Shown here: positions 44,604 to 53,211 of the stretch, piece after piece | How the letters are laid out: every line of letters begins with the position of its first letter | Position numbering within the stretch: position 1 is the stretch's first letter | NCBI RefSeq assembly: GCF_000711735.1 | Contig: NZ_JONL01000010.1 | Coordinates: 62,001-126,000 of the forward strand | Source of the DNA: Maridesulfovibrio frigidus DSM 17176 | GTDB taxonomy: Bacteria; Desulfobacterota; Desulfovibrionia; Desulfovibrionales; Desulfovibrionaceae | DNA: 64,000 bases | Reading direction: 5' to 3' | Position numbers and translations under genes: made by a program | The notes under the pieces: model-generated | Databases searched by the model: none | What the model was told of the DNA's origin: nothing | Seen by the model: the letters and a program-made list of their open reading frames with translations, nothing else

Positions 44604-44632
44604 TAAATATTGTTATTACACCACGAAGTCAA
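44604..44632 (-). promoter_or_regulatory. Predicted sigma-70 promoter of the gtr operon
   Basis: TTGACT (44632-44627) and TATTTA (44609-44604) with a 17-base spacer on the minus strand, about 48 bases before the gtrB start. A TATAAT lies further downstream at 44582-44577 but lacks a -35. Confidence 0.6.
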
Positions 44633-44689
44633 GTTTTCGCGCAGCAGACTCTACTACATTATTAGTATGTGATACTGTCCATACACATA

Positions 44690-44733
44690 AAAATACCCCC
44701 TCATTATCTGGCTGAATAGTAAGGGGGTATTTA
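44690..44733 (-). terminator. Terminator of the nitrilase-like gene
   Basis: An 11-bp stem (AAATACCCCCT / AGGGGGTATTT) with a ~20-base loop and T-rich minus-strand tail, 17 bases past the stop of the gene ending at 44750. Confidence 0.82.
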
Positions 44734-44749
44734 TTCTTATTAATGATAT

Positions 44750-45865
44750 TTACTGCTCGCGACCGATCTCTTTTCCGTTTTTAAAGGTGGGGTATGTCCA
44801 GCCTCCCGGTAAATTAGCCTTGGGCGCTGTGAGCGGGCCGTATAATTCAGGGCGTCTGTCCTTGAGATAGTTATACTCAGGCGCAGGGTGAGTCATACCG
44901 TAGTATTCAGGAATACAGTCTGCTATCAGTAACGTGTCTTGTCTGTGATCTGCGGCGATGATTATGTCAGCGTGGGGGCCGATGACGAGGCTGTTTCCGC
45001 GGTAGAGCCATTCATCTTTTCCACGTTTCTCATAGCCTACGCGATTGGCATAGGCGAAGAAAACGTTGTTGGCGTAGGCATACGCTGGAAGCATTATGGT
45101 AGATATATCAGGGTAGGGAACAGCGCTTCGTTTGCCATTGGGTAAACGGTAGTAGCCATCAGCTGCTGTGGGGCCAACGATAAGTTTGGCTCCGTTGAGA
45201 GCTAGTATTCGTGAGAGTTCTGGAAATTCGTTTTCATAGCAATTCAGCACGCCCACGGGAAAACCGAAAACCTCAAACACTGGTGGTGGTTCACTTCCAA
45301 ATGACCAGTTGTCACGTTCTTGCTGCCCGTATAGGTGCGTTTTTTTATAGCTGGTCACCAATTCGCCTTTTTCATTAATCAGGGCGATGGAATCGAAATA
45401 AAGCAGTCCCTCTTTGGTTTTAACCTTTTCAGCATAAGGCACGAGCATGGCCATTTTTAATTTTGCAGCAATTTTTTTTGCTCTGGTAATGCTGGGACCG
45501 CTAGAGAATTCGGCTACTTTTTTAGCTTCATCAGGGCTTAAAGTGTATCCGGGAACGTATAGTTCGGGAAAGGCTAGAAGCTGAATGCCCTGAGCTTTAG
45601 CCATCTGAGCAATATCTTCCAGACGGTTCATGTTTTTTAGGGATGCGCCGGGGCCGTAATCGGCTTGAGCCTGATAAATCCCCAATCTAATTCCTTTACC
45701 CGATGGTGGCAGGGTTTGATAGACAGAACTCTGAACTTTCAACATACGATAACTATCTAACACGGTCTGTTCGTAATCCGGTGGACAGCAATCCGGCGTA
45801 GGTGGACCTGCAAAAGCCAGAAGCGGGAACATCATACACATAACTAAAGCGATAAGTGTTTTCAT
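44750..45865 (-). CDS. Exported carbon-nitrogen hydrolase (nitrilase superfamily)
   Basis: A 371-residue protein with a signal peptide ('MKTLIALVMCMMFPLLAFAG') and a nitrilase-superfamily domain from about residue 58. The Glu-Lys-Cys triad is visible in 'LLAFPELYVPGYTL', 'SYKKTHLYGQQE' and 'VGVLNCYENEFPELSRIL'. Most family members are cytoplasmic, so an exported version is less common. A cysteine pair ('DCCPPDYEQ') follows the signal peptide and might form a disulfide. The reaction could be amide or nitrile hydrolysis; substrate unknown. It is followed by its own terminator and preceded by a small lipoprotein gene, so it may be the last gene of the VOC-lipoprotein-hydrolase group. Confidence 0.88.
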   Translation of the reverse strand: MKTLIALVMCMMFPLLAFAGPPTPDCCPPDYEQTVLDSYRMLKVQSSVYQTLPPSGKGIRLGIYQAQADYGPGASLKNMNRLEDIAQMAKAQGIQLLAFPELYVPGYTLSPDEAKKVAEFSSGPSITRAKKIAAKLKMAMLVPYAEKVKTKEGLLYFDSIALINEKGELVTSYKKTHLYGQQERDNWSFGSEPPPVFEVFGFPVGVLNCYENEFPELSRILALNGAKLIVGPTAADGYYRLPNGKRSAVPYPDISTIMLPAYAYANNVFFAYANRVGYEKRGKDEWLYRGNSLVIGPHADIIIAADHRQDTLLIADCIPEYYGMTHPAPEYNYLKDRRPELYGPLTAPKANLPGGWTYPTFKNGKEIGREQ

Positions 45866-45934
45866 CGATACATCTCCATCGTTATTGAGGTGCTGGAGTT
45901 TTCGTAAGCTCCAAACAATAGGCTACTTTTAATA

Positions 45935-46177
45935 TTATCTGCGTTTCGCTGGGCGCTGAGAAGGTTTCGGTCTGGGCCTATTAGGTTTTTCAGGCTTGTT
46001 TGGGCGATTTGGAGGCCTGACAACGGGGCGGTGATGATGGTGGTCGTGGTGTGATCCCCATGATGTGCCATATTGGTAATTGACACCGTAGTTAACCGGT
46101 CCCCCGCAGGCTGAAAGTATAAATGCGCTTGCGCACGCCAGCAGTGCTGCGAGAATGAGCTTATTATATCGTTTCAT
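45935..46177 (-). CDS. Small histidine- and proline-rich lipoprotein
   Basis: An 80-residue lipoprotein. A signal segment ends in the lipobox 'ILSACGG'. The mature part has a Tyr/Asn stretch ('NYGVNYQYGTSWG'), the histidine cluster 'HHDHHHH' and a C-terminal half made of Pro, Arg and Lys ('RPPNRPNKPEKPNRPRPKP'). The His cluster could bind metal and the basic tail could contact polyanions; neither is shown. The ATG at 46177 is preferred over an upstream in-frame start because GGAGAAC lies before it. Its start sits one base after the stop codon of the VOC gene, so the two are coupled. Confidence 0.78.
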   Translation of the reverse strand: MKRYNKLILAALLACASAFILSACGGPVNYGVNYQYGTSWGSHHDHHHHRPVVRPPNRPNKPEKPNRPRPKPSQRPAKRR

Positions 46178-46178
46178 T

Positions 46179-47072
46179 TTAATTGTTCTCCAGTTGCTGG
46201 ATGCCAAAGACTGCACCAGTTGGATCAGAAAGAATAGCTATGTGGCCTTCTTTAACGCTCATGTCTGGGGATATAAGAATTTTGCCCCCAAGTTCCAGCG
46301 CCTTAGCAGTGGTTTGAAGGACATCTTCGACAAGAATATAAGGAACCCATTCAGGTGTAATGTCTTTCCATGGGATACTGACTACTCCAGCACGCCTCTT
46401 ACCGTCGCTGAACAGCATGCGATATTCAACTTTTGCATGCACATCTACGAGATTCACTTCATAACCAGCGAGCTTTTGGTAAAAAGACACAGCCATGTCA
46501 ACATCTGTGGTCCACAATTCACATCCGAGCCAGCGGTTAGGAATAAAATTACCATCCTGCGGATCTCCGGTAGAGGAGGTCAGAAGTGCAACTGCGGCTT
46601 TTTGCGGGTCTAGAATTATGGCAACTTTGCCGCGATCTGGAAATTCTTTGGAATCTTTATATACGGAACCGTTATTGTTTTGGACGATAACAACGGCGCT
46701 GTCGACATCTGGAACTGACATGTATGAAAGCCATTGCGAAGATTCTGATTTGGTGCTGCGATTAATCATGTTCGCGATGGGTTTACCATTTTGAAAAACG
46801 GTTTTCACATCGGGATTAGCTGTACTGGTATCCTGAAAACCCCAACCGAAAAGAGCATGATAGAAGTTCGAGGCAGCGTTTATATCCGTTGTAAAGAGAT
46901 CAAACCATACGAATTTACCCGAATAATGTATGTCCGTAGCTGTCTCAGAGATAGGTGGTACTATGATCTTGCTAGCGCATCCGGTCAGGCCGAAAAAAGC
47001 GAGGAGGATCAAAGTCGCAACTAATTTTGTTACAGGGGAATCTGAGAGATGTTTTCCAGTGTGTGTCTTCAT
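46179..47072 (-). CDS. Lipoprotein with two VOC (glyoxalase-like) domains
   Basis: A 297-residue protein. The signal peptide ends in the lipobox 'GLTGCAS', and two VOC domains follow: ~residues 52-165 ('FVWFDLFTTDINAASNFYHALFGW' first strand and helix) and ~178-295 ('GCELWTTDVDMAVSFYQKLAGY'). Typical VOC proteins (glyoxalase, dioxygenase, resistance proteins) bind a metal between two such domains; a lipid-anchored periplasmic form is unusual. Metal ligands cannot be confidently named. The ATG at 47072 follows GGAACTCGA; a start 13 codons upstream is less likely. It heads the group with the His-rich lipoprotein and probably the exported hydrolase. Confidence 0.85.
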   Translation of the reverse strand: MKTHTGKHLSDSPVTKLVATLILLAFFGLTGCASKIIVPPISETATDIHYSGKFVWFDLFTTDINAASNFYHALFGWGFQDTSTANPDVKTVFQNGKPIANMINRSTKSESSQWLSYMSVPDVDSAVVIVQNNNGSVYKDSKEFPDRGKVAIILDPQKAAVALLTSSTGDPQDGNFIPNRWLGCELWTTDVDMAVSFYQKLAGYEVNLVDVHAKVEYRMLFSDGKRRAGVVSIPWKDITPEWVPYILVEDVLQTTAKALELGGKILISPDMSVKEGHIAILSDPTGAVFGIQQLENN

Positions 47073-47465
47073 TCGAGTTCCATACAGTGTAGAGTTGAGA
47101 GAATATGGCATTTCGTCTTTTTGAAACGGTTATGCAGACTTTTTATACTTATTAAGAAATAGCATACGCTTGCTAGTGAGTACATTAGTTAAATTGTACT
47201 CTGTTATTTATAACTAGAAAAGCCTACCTTCTGATTAAAAGATTGGCTTTTGATATTTAGTCTTTGGGGAATGGCGATAGAGAGAATATGCGGAATCGTT
47301 TGATAACTTTAATTGCGATAGTTGATAAACAGAATTTCCAGTAGCGCGAAGGATTTTAATTAGGTATAGTAACTATGTTTTATGATAATTGAATTTATTT
47401 AACCTTATATTAAGCTTTTAGATTTAACTCAATCAAACAAGTTCAATAAAATTGAGATTGAAAAT
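47073..47465. other. Divergent intergenic region before the FRG gene
   Basis: About 390 bp of A/T-rich sequence between two divergent genes. A weak hairpin (AAAAGCC / GGCTTTT, 47217-47251) is the only visible structure. No gene was found. Confidence 0.45.
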
Positions 47466-48797
47466 ATGTATAATCTTTTTGTGACAGGTGAGGAAGGAGC
47501 ATGGGATTCTATTCATTATAGTTATGATAGAGTCCGTTTTTTAGAATACACAAATAAAGATATTGTAGAAGTTTTTGAAGATTTAAACCAAGAGCAAAAA
47601 TCTAAGTTGATGTCTTTGCCTTGTTTATTTGCTTATGAAGGAAAGACTGAGAATGTCCGTTTTGGCTATTTGACTTCTATTGAAGTCAAAGGAAGGTCCG
47701 TTTTAATTGAGTATAAGTTTCATCCTAAAGTTCAAGAAATTCCTTTTCCAACCATAGAGCCAATCTCTCAATTATTAGATATTCGTAATTGGGAAATGAA
47801 TAGAACTCACTGGGCAGTTAAAGATAAGAATTTAGTAGAAATATTACGTCACAATTCAATTATTGATGAGTCTTTGAATCTGGCAAAAAAGAGGGGAGCG
47901 AATGTTAAAAATCCTGCCAATCTGAGATCTAACCCTCCTAAAATTACAACTGTTAAAGGGTTTATTGAAAAAGTATTATCTGAAAGAAAAGGTGAGAATG
48001 TTGAAATTTTTTATCGAGGTCATTCTGTTAGGAAAACATACAAATTAGAACCGTCATTGTTTCGCAAGGATGATAATGGTAACTACCTTTATTTGAATGA
48101 TGAAGATATGTTATACAAAGAATTGATGGTTTCTAATTCTTCTGATTTTAGGTCTGATGAATATACTTTGGATCGTTTGGTTAGGATGCAACACTATTCT
48201 CTTCCAACTAGGCTTCTTGATGTAACTTCAAATCCTTTAATGGCTTTGTATTTTGCGTGTAAATCTCAATGGGTAGATGAAAATAATAGAGTTGAAGTAA
48301 AAGAAAAGGATGGAGAAGTTGTTATTTTTAAGGTCCCCAGAGAAAAAACAAAGTATTTCGATTCTGACACTGTAAGTTGTATTTCAAATTTGGCTAGATT
48401 GTCGAAAGATGAAAAAAAATCGATTGATTTTACTCTTAGCCGTGAGAAATTTAATAAGCAGAGGACAATAAAACGTCTTGTTCATTTTATAAAATCCGAA
48501 AAGCCTTTTTTTGAAGCGACAATCATGCCCAGTGATTTACGAAAAGTTATTTGTGTTAAGGGTAAAAAGAGTAACGTCAGGATTTCCTCACAGTCAGGGG
48601 CTTTTTTGCTTTTTGGGAATGATGCCGTATTTAATGAAAACGGAACACCTGATATAAATGTTGCAAGAATCGCAGTTGCCAATAAAATTTCTATATTAAA
48701 CGAACTAGATATTCTCAATATTAATGAAAGCACTGTTTTTCCATACATTGAAAATTCAGCAAAGTACGTTGCTCAAAAATACAAGTTTAAAACCTAA
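47466..48797 (+). CDS. FRG-domain protein
   Basis: A 443-residue soluble protein, distinctly more A/T-rich than its neighbours. The FRG domain (~residues 158-300) is clear: 'IFYRGHSVRKTYKLEPSLFR' and 'RMQHYSLPTRLLDVTSNPLM', followed by 'ALYFAC'; the late 'SSQSGAFLLFG' is the usual closing motif of these proteins. The ~150-residue N-terminal region has no recognised domain. FRG domains are seen in accessory and phage-linked genes and are named after a conserved Phe/Arg-Gly motif, but their activity is not known. The gene stands alone, with only a weak ribosome binding site, in a region of accessory genes, which fits horizontal gain. Confidence 0.87.
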   Translation: MYNLFVTGEEGAWDSIHYSYDRVRFLEYTNKDIVEVFEDLNQEQKSKLMSLPCLFAYEGKTENVRFGYLTSIEVKGRSVLIEYKFHPKVQEIPFPTIEPISQLLDIRNWEMNRTHWAVKDKNLVEILRHNSIIDESLNLAKKRGANVKNPANLRSNPPKITTVKGFIEKVLSERKGENVEIFYRGHSVRKTYKLEPSLFRKDDNGNYLYLNDEDMLYKELMVSNSSDFRSDEYTLDRLVRMQHYSLPTRLLDVTSNPLMALYFACKSQWVDENNRVEVKEKDGEVVIFKVPREKTKYFDSDTVSCISNLARLSKDEKKSIDFTLSREKFNKQRTIKRLVHFIKSEKPFFEATIMPSDLRKVICVKGKKSNVRISSQSGAFLLFGNDAVFNENGTPDINVARIAVANKISILNELDILNINESTVFPYIENSAKYVAQKYKFKT

Positions 48798-48994
48798 AAA
48801 TACACAAATTTATCGCAAAAAAAGACAAAAAATCCGGCATATTGATAATTTCCAAAATTACGAGAATTTATCAACTATGGATAAAATTCAATTTTCAGGC
48901 TATCAATACTCCCCGAATGTAGCTCTTTGTGCATTAAGCACTTAAAAGAACGCGTGATTGTAGGGTAAAATTCTAGCATATTAATCTTTCATTT

Positions 48995-49273
48995 TTATTT
49001 CTTTACCCAACCTCGAGACTGCATACAATCATTATAAGTGCTGGTTGCTTTGCGATTGTCTGAAAATTTATCACTATTTCTTGTTAGCTCTCTCTGGCCA
49101 TTTTCATTACTTGGTCCGACGTTGGTCCGCTGTCCCGTTCTTTTCGTACAAAATTCTCGGTCTTCTTTGTAGCTTTCTTTTTTTAATTTTGGGTCAGAAA
49201 TATTGTCGTTATGCCAAGAGGTACAGCCACCTAGAATTATCAGCAATGCTGCAAATATTATATATTTTTTCAT
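48995..49273 (-). CDS. Small lipoprotein, unknown function
   Basis: A 92-residue exported protein with a signal peptide ending in the lipobox 'ILGGCTS'. The mature part is polar, rich in Asn, Lys and Arg, and has two cysteines ('EFCTKRTGQ', 'YNDCMQSRGW') that could form a disulfide. The ending 'CMQSRGWVKK' is common in small envelope proteins of proteobacteria, but no function is known. It is a single gene, flanked by gaps. Confidence 0.75.
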   Translation of the reverse strand: MKKYIIFAALLIILGGCTSWHNDNISDPKLKKESYKEDREFCTKRTGQRTNVGPSNENGQRELTRNSDKFSDNRKATSTYNDCMQSRGWVKK

Positions 49274-49350
49274 TTTTACGGCTCTGTTAGAAAAGTAAGT
49301 TTTTTTTTATTAAATTATTAAATGCGTATACTTAAGTAATATTTTTTCGA

Positions 49351-49398
49351 ACGAAAAGACCTAGTTATCAATTACGATAACTAGGTCTTTTCGTTTTT
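49351..49398. terminator. Strong bidirectional terminator
   Basis: A perfect stem of about 19 bp (ACGAAAAGACCTAGTTATC with its complement) and a 6-base loop, with T and A runs on the two sides, 33 bases past the stop of the gene ending at 49431. Confidence 0.94.
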
Positions 49399-49430
49399 GG
49401 TAAATCAAAGGGAATAGCTTATGCTTAATA

Positions 49431-50060
49431 TTATTTAGCAGGTAGGGTGAAAAGTTTTTGTAAATAGTTTGTAAGTCCCTGATTTACACCCTGACCGCAC
49501 TGGGCAAAGGGGCAACCTAATTCGTATGGAACTTCGATAGGGTCTGGAGTTCCAGAATAGATTGTATCATTCACACCTTTCTCTTGTTTTATGAGAAGTT
49601 CCACAACCAAATAGCATGCATTTGGGCTGTTCTTTACACGTTCAATGCTAGGAGACCATTTTTTTATTACCACAGGGTAATTTCTAAACGAAGATCCGTA
49701 CGATAAAGATTTTGAAAATCCTACCTGCTGTGATTCTCTATGAGCAGCCGCCTTGGGGGAGATAGAACCGATGCGAGCTTCAATAAGATAGTCCACTTCA
49801 CCATATGGTTGATATTCGTAACCCATACCGGATAAAGTTTGAATTGCGTTTTGTACAATGGGGAGAGCGCCGACCTTTACTTGTTCCGGGTTACCGTTTC
49901 CTTTCAACTGAAAAAGAACAGTCTTGACGTTAAAGGAACCGGGGGCCGGGATGAAAGAAGATATCGGTGTAGGGGGAGTTGTAGAGCGAGTAGAGCAAGC
50001 TCCTAAGCAAATCATGATACAAAGTGCCAATAATTTAATCACAGTGAAATTTTTACGCAT
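49431..50060 (-). CDS. Lipoprotein of the DUF4136-like type
   Basis: A 209-residue protein. The signal peptide ends in the lipobox 'CLGACST'. The mature domain has alternating strands and a C-terminal cysteine pair ('LGCPFAQCGQG'). Features such as an early 'FQLKGNGNPEQ' and 'AIQTLSGMGYEYQPYGEVDYLIE' resemble DUF4136-type envelope lipoproteins, whose role is unknown. An upstream in-frame start at 50105 adds 15 polar residues ahead of the signal peptide; ATG at 50060 with GGATAG before it is more likely. Confidence 0.7.
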   Translation of the reverse strand: MRKNFTVIKLLALCIMICLGACSTRSTTPPTPISSFIPAPGSFNVKTVLFQLKGNGNPEQVKVGALPIVQNAIQTLSGMGYEYQPYGEVDYLIEARIGSISPKAAAHRESQQVGFSKSLSYGSSFRNYPVVIKKWSPSIERVKNSPNACYLVVELLIKQEKGVNDTIYSGTPDPIEVPYELGCPFAQCGQGVNQGLTNYLQKLFTLPAK

Positions 50061-50180
50061 AACTATCCATTTGTTGTTTTGTTTTGAAGTAGAATTATTA
50101 GGCACAGTTTTTATGTTGCTATATAGGTCTTAGTAATTAAGACATTATATTTTGCGTCATTGTGAATTGATTTTATTTAA

Positions 50181-50510
50181 TCAATGTCCGGCGGAAGAAA
50201 AATTAAGACCGATTACACCTGCTATGACTAGTAACAAGGAAAATAGTTTTAAGGAAGTCATCTTCTCTCCAAAACAGTAAAATCCAATTACTGCCACAAC
50301 AGCTGTTCCAAGCCCAGCCCACACAGCATAGGCAACGCCGACATCTATTTTTTTCAAAACTACAGCCAGTCCCCAGAAAGATAATCCGTACAAGACAAAG
50401 GCAGCGATAGTTGGAATGATTTTAGAGAAGCCGTCGGATAATTTTAAGAACGTGGTTGCACCAACCTCGAATAATATCGCGGCAAGAAGAATAAGCCAGC
50501 TTTGTAACAT
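50181..50510 (-). CDS. Small multidrug resistance (SMR/EmrE-type) transporter
   Basis: A 109-residue four-helix inner-membrane protein. Glu15 in 'ILFEVGATTFLKLSDGF' region is the essential proton/drug-binding glutamate, and 'GVAYAVWAGLGTAVVAVIGF' is the Qac/EmrE signature in helix 3. The C-terminus has 'LLLVIAGVIGLN', as in the family. The EmrE-like motif favours export of cationic drugs over the guanidinium-exporting Gdx group, but that is not certain. A guanidine riboswitch was looked for upstream and not found. Single gene. Confidence 0.93.
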   Translation of the reverse strand: MLQSWLILLAAILFEVGATTFLKLSDGFSKIIPTIAAFVLYGLSFWGLAVVLKKIDVGVAYAVWAGLGTAVVAVIGFYCFGEKMTSLKLFSLLLVIAGVIGLNFSSAGH

Positions 50511-50631
50511 TTATTACCTCTTTACTGAAATTAATTAGGAAAATAGCCAATAAATCAGTAAAGATGAGCTTTTTAACGCAAATATGGATTGATTTATCCT
50601 TCTAACACTTTGCATTTATGAGCACATAAGC

Positions 50632-51900
50632 TTACTCAAAATCGACGCTATGAGAATCTTTACCCAGAGTAAGGCTGGCGACAACCCTAGGGGTTTGACT
50701 TATAACTTTACCTCGGCGAATAACGTAAAGCCTCGTTGGATGAAGGCGCATGGCTTCGAGCTTTGAAGTCGCTTGGAGTACCACCATATCAGCATTACAG
50801 CCCGGGGAGAGTCCATATCCTTCAAGGTTAAGAGTTTTAGCTCCATTCGTTGTGACCGCATTAAAAAGAGCTTCCTGCTGGTCCACACCAGTCATGTGCA
50901 GGGCGTGCGCTCCCATATGTGCGACTTCAAGCATGTCATGGGTACCCATAGGATACCATGGGTCCATCACGTCATCATGCCCAAGTGATACGTTGATACC
51001 CTGAGCCATGAGCTCGGGGACTCGCATTAGCCCACGTCGTTTAGGATAGGCGTCATGTCGTCCCTGAAGATTCATGTTAACCAGCGGATTGCAAACGCAG
51101 TTCATTTGAGCCTCGGCCATTAATGGCAAAAGCTTTGAAACATAATAATTATCCATGGAATGCATGCTGGTGAGATGTGATCCGGTTACGCGCCCGTGCA
51201 AACCTAGCCGCTGAGTTTGGTAAGTGAGCATTTCAATATGGCGGGAATGGGGATCGTCAGATTCATCACAGTGCATGTCCACCATAAGCCCTCGCTCTGC
51301 CGCCATTTCGCAGAGTAGCTTTATTGACTTACTACCATCGTCCATAGTTCTCTCAAAGTGCGGAATGCCACCCACCACATCCACTCCTTTGTCCAAAGCT
51401 CTTTGCATAAGAGCTAGCCCATCCTTACAGCGAAGTAATCCGTCTTGCGGAAAAGCTACAAGCTGAATATCTATGAAATTTTTCATTTCTGCGCGAACTT
51501 CTAGTAAAACGTCCACAGCCATGAGGCTCGGATCAGTGGTATCTACATGCGACCTTATGGCAAGATTTCCTTTGGCAATAGCCCACGTTATAAGCTTGAG
51601 AGCTCGTTTTTTGATGCCCTCAGGAGTTAAGTCCGGCTTAAGTTCTCCCCAAATTTTGATTCCTTCTAGAAGGGTGCCAGATTGGTTCAGTCTAGGCATG
51701 CCCATGGAAAGCGTAGCATCCATGTGAAAATGAGAATCCACGAATGGCGGCGTAACTAGCTGCCCCTCAGCGTCAATAATCTTCACTGCATCCGCTTTAA
51801 TGGCAGGACTAATTTCAACGATTTTTCCATCTTTGCAACCAATGTCCACAAGATCGTTCTGTCCATCTACAGTGCTATTTTTGATGATAAGTTCGAGCAT
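50632..51900 (-). CDS. codA: Cytosine deaminase
   Basis: Turns cytosine into uracil and ammonia in pyrimidine salvage. The 422-residue amidohydrolase carries the metal motif 'TPPFVDSHFHMDATLS', 'LAIRSHVDTTDPSL', 'MVDMHCDESDDPHSRHIE', 'GRVTGSHLTSMHSM', and 'INVSLGHDDVMDPWYPMG', the typical CodA series with His, Glu and Asp ligands. Length equals E. coli CodA (427). Its start lies 9 bp after the stop codon of a polysaccharide glycosyltransferase on the same strand, so it is either read from the end of that operon or from a promoter inside it. No codB permease is present. Confidence 0.95.
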   Translation of the reverse strand: MLELIIKNSTVDGQNDLVDIGCKDGKIVEISPAIKADAVKIIDAEGQLVTPPFVDSHFHMDATLSMGMPRLNQSGTLLEGIKIWGELKPDLTPEGIKKRALKLITWAIAKGNLAIRSHVDTTDPSLMAVDVLLEVRAEMKNFIDIQLVAFPQDGLLRCKDGLALMQRALDKGVDVVGGIPHFERTMDDGSKSIKLLCEMAAERGLMVDMHCDESDDPHSRHIEMLTYQTQRLGLHGRVTGSHLTSMHSMDNYYVSKLLPLMAEAQMNCVCNPLVNMNLQGRHDAYPKRRGLMRVPELMAQGINVSLGHDDVMDPWYPMGTHDMLEVAHMGAHALHMTGVDQQEALFNAVTTNGAKTLNLEGYGLSPGCNADMVVLQATSKLEAMRLHPTRLYVIRRGKVISQTPRVVASLTLGKDSHSVDFE

Positions 51901-51909
51901 TGGGGCTCC

Positions 51910-53211
51910 TTATTTAACGTTTAAAATATCGGAATTGAGGGAGTTTATACTCTCATTAAAAAAGTGAACCAGTTTGCGCGAATTTATACGCATGTCGAAT
52001 TCCTTTAAAACTTTTTCTCTTCCGGATGATCCCATCGTTCTCCCCAATTCTTCATTTTCTATGAGAGATTGAATTGCTTGTGCGAGCGGTTCTTCTTGCT
52101 TTGGTGGGACGAGGAAACCGTTTACTCCATCTTCCACGAGCTCAGGAATGCCAGATAGTCTGGTTGTGACCACGGGTAATCCTACACACATGGCTTCCAT
52201 TAGTGAGACTGGTATTCCTTCCATATCTCCTCTAGCTCCTTGCACGCTCGCCATGACAGCTATATCCGCTTGTAGTGTTAATTCTGAAACTTCTTTACGA
52301 GGTAGAGCTCCGTGTACAATCACATTTTCCGTAAGGTTCAGTGCTGCGATTTCGCTTTCTACCTGAGTTCGAAGCGGACCGTCTCCTACCAAGTGTATTA
52401 GAAAATCTGGCTCAGTAGAATTAGTCTTTAATTTGTTAAGTACTCTTCGGCAGGCTTTTAATAAGTATGTATGACCTTTCATATCTTTGAATGACGCTAC
52501 GCATATTAATCGTATTGGGCCGGGAGTACGTATTTCAGGACGTGGCTTAAATACTGTAGGATCTACACCGCAGTGGATGGTGTGCAATTTACTGTTTAGT
52601 TCGATTCCAAAGCGCTCAGTAATCCAGTTCCGGTTGAATTCAGATATTACAACAGCAAATTGTGCTTCTTTGAGTTTTATATCCAGCATACGTGTATCCA
52701 TGAATATGTCATGAGCATGGGCCGTGAAACTGTATGGAATTCCAGTTAGCCGGTTTACAATAAGTGCTGCTGTGGTAGCGTGAGTCGCAAAATGGGCATG
52801 CACATGACGCACATTATTTTTTTGCATATCACAGGAAAAGTGCACGGCCTTTGCCCATATGGCTAATGTGCCGGCAATAAATTTGGGGCTTGGAAATGCT
52901 TTAAGAATGAGTTCTGAGAAGGTGCGAAAATATTTTAGCGGTGAATGTGCTATAAAAAGCAGGTTTGACTTGATAATTTCTATTGATAGAAATGGTAGAT
53001 AGCGAGCGCGGAGTGTAAATTGCTTGGTTTCAGGGTGTTCTGCAGAATCATGGTGCCGTAGCAGGGGGTATAGTTCAATGTGTAATCCTGCGTGTTCCAC
53101 CTCAAGCATTTCATAGAGTACAAACGTTTCAGTTACCTTGGGAAAGCGGGACATTGTGTAGGCAATTGTTTTGTCTGATTGCAGGGATTCAGTCTTCTGT
53201 GCAAGACTCAT
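51910..53211 (-). CDS. Family 4 glycosyltransferase
   Basis: A 433-residue GT-B enzyme. The N-terminal half has 'TMSRFPKVTETFVLYEMLEV' and 'HVHAHFATHATTAALIVNRL'; the C-terminal donor domain starts at 'IRLICVASFKDMKGHTYLL' and has the E-x7-E nucleotide-sugar motif in 'EGIPVSLMEAMCVGLPVV'. It should add one sugar to the lipid-linked repeat unit on the cytoplasmic face. The start overlaps the upstream family 2 glycosyltransferase by 4 bp. The next gene is codA. The donor sugar is unknown. Confidence 0.93.
   Translation of the reverse strand: MSLAQKTESLQSDKTIAYTMSRFPKVTETFVLYEMLEVEHAGLHIELYPLLRHHDSAEHPETKQFTLRARYLPFLSIEIIKSNLLFIAHSPLKYFRTFSELILKAFPSPKFIAGTLAIWAKAVHFSCDMQKNNVRHVHAHFATHATTAALIVNRLTGIPYSFTAHAHDIFMDTRMLDIKLKEAQFAVVISEFNRNWITERFGIELNSKLHTIHCGVDPTVFKPRPEIRTPGPIRLICVASFKDMKGHTYLLKACRRVLNKLKTNSTEPDFLIHLVGDGPLRTQVESEIAALNLTENVIVHGALPRKEVSELTLQADIAVMASVQGARGDMEGIPVSLMEAMCVGLPVVTTRLSGIPELVEDGVNGFLVPPKQEEPLAQAIQSLIENEELGRTMGSSGREKVLKEFDMRINSRKLVHFFNESINSLNSDILNVK

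Noticed and set aside
46155-46613. 152-residue plus-strand ORF
   Set aside because: Antisense shadow of the VOC lipoprotein gene.
50511-50631. Guanidine riboswitch upstream of the SMR gene
   Set aside because: No conserved riboswitch core was visible and the protein is of the EmrE/Qac rather than Gdx type.
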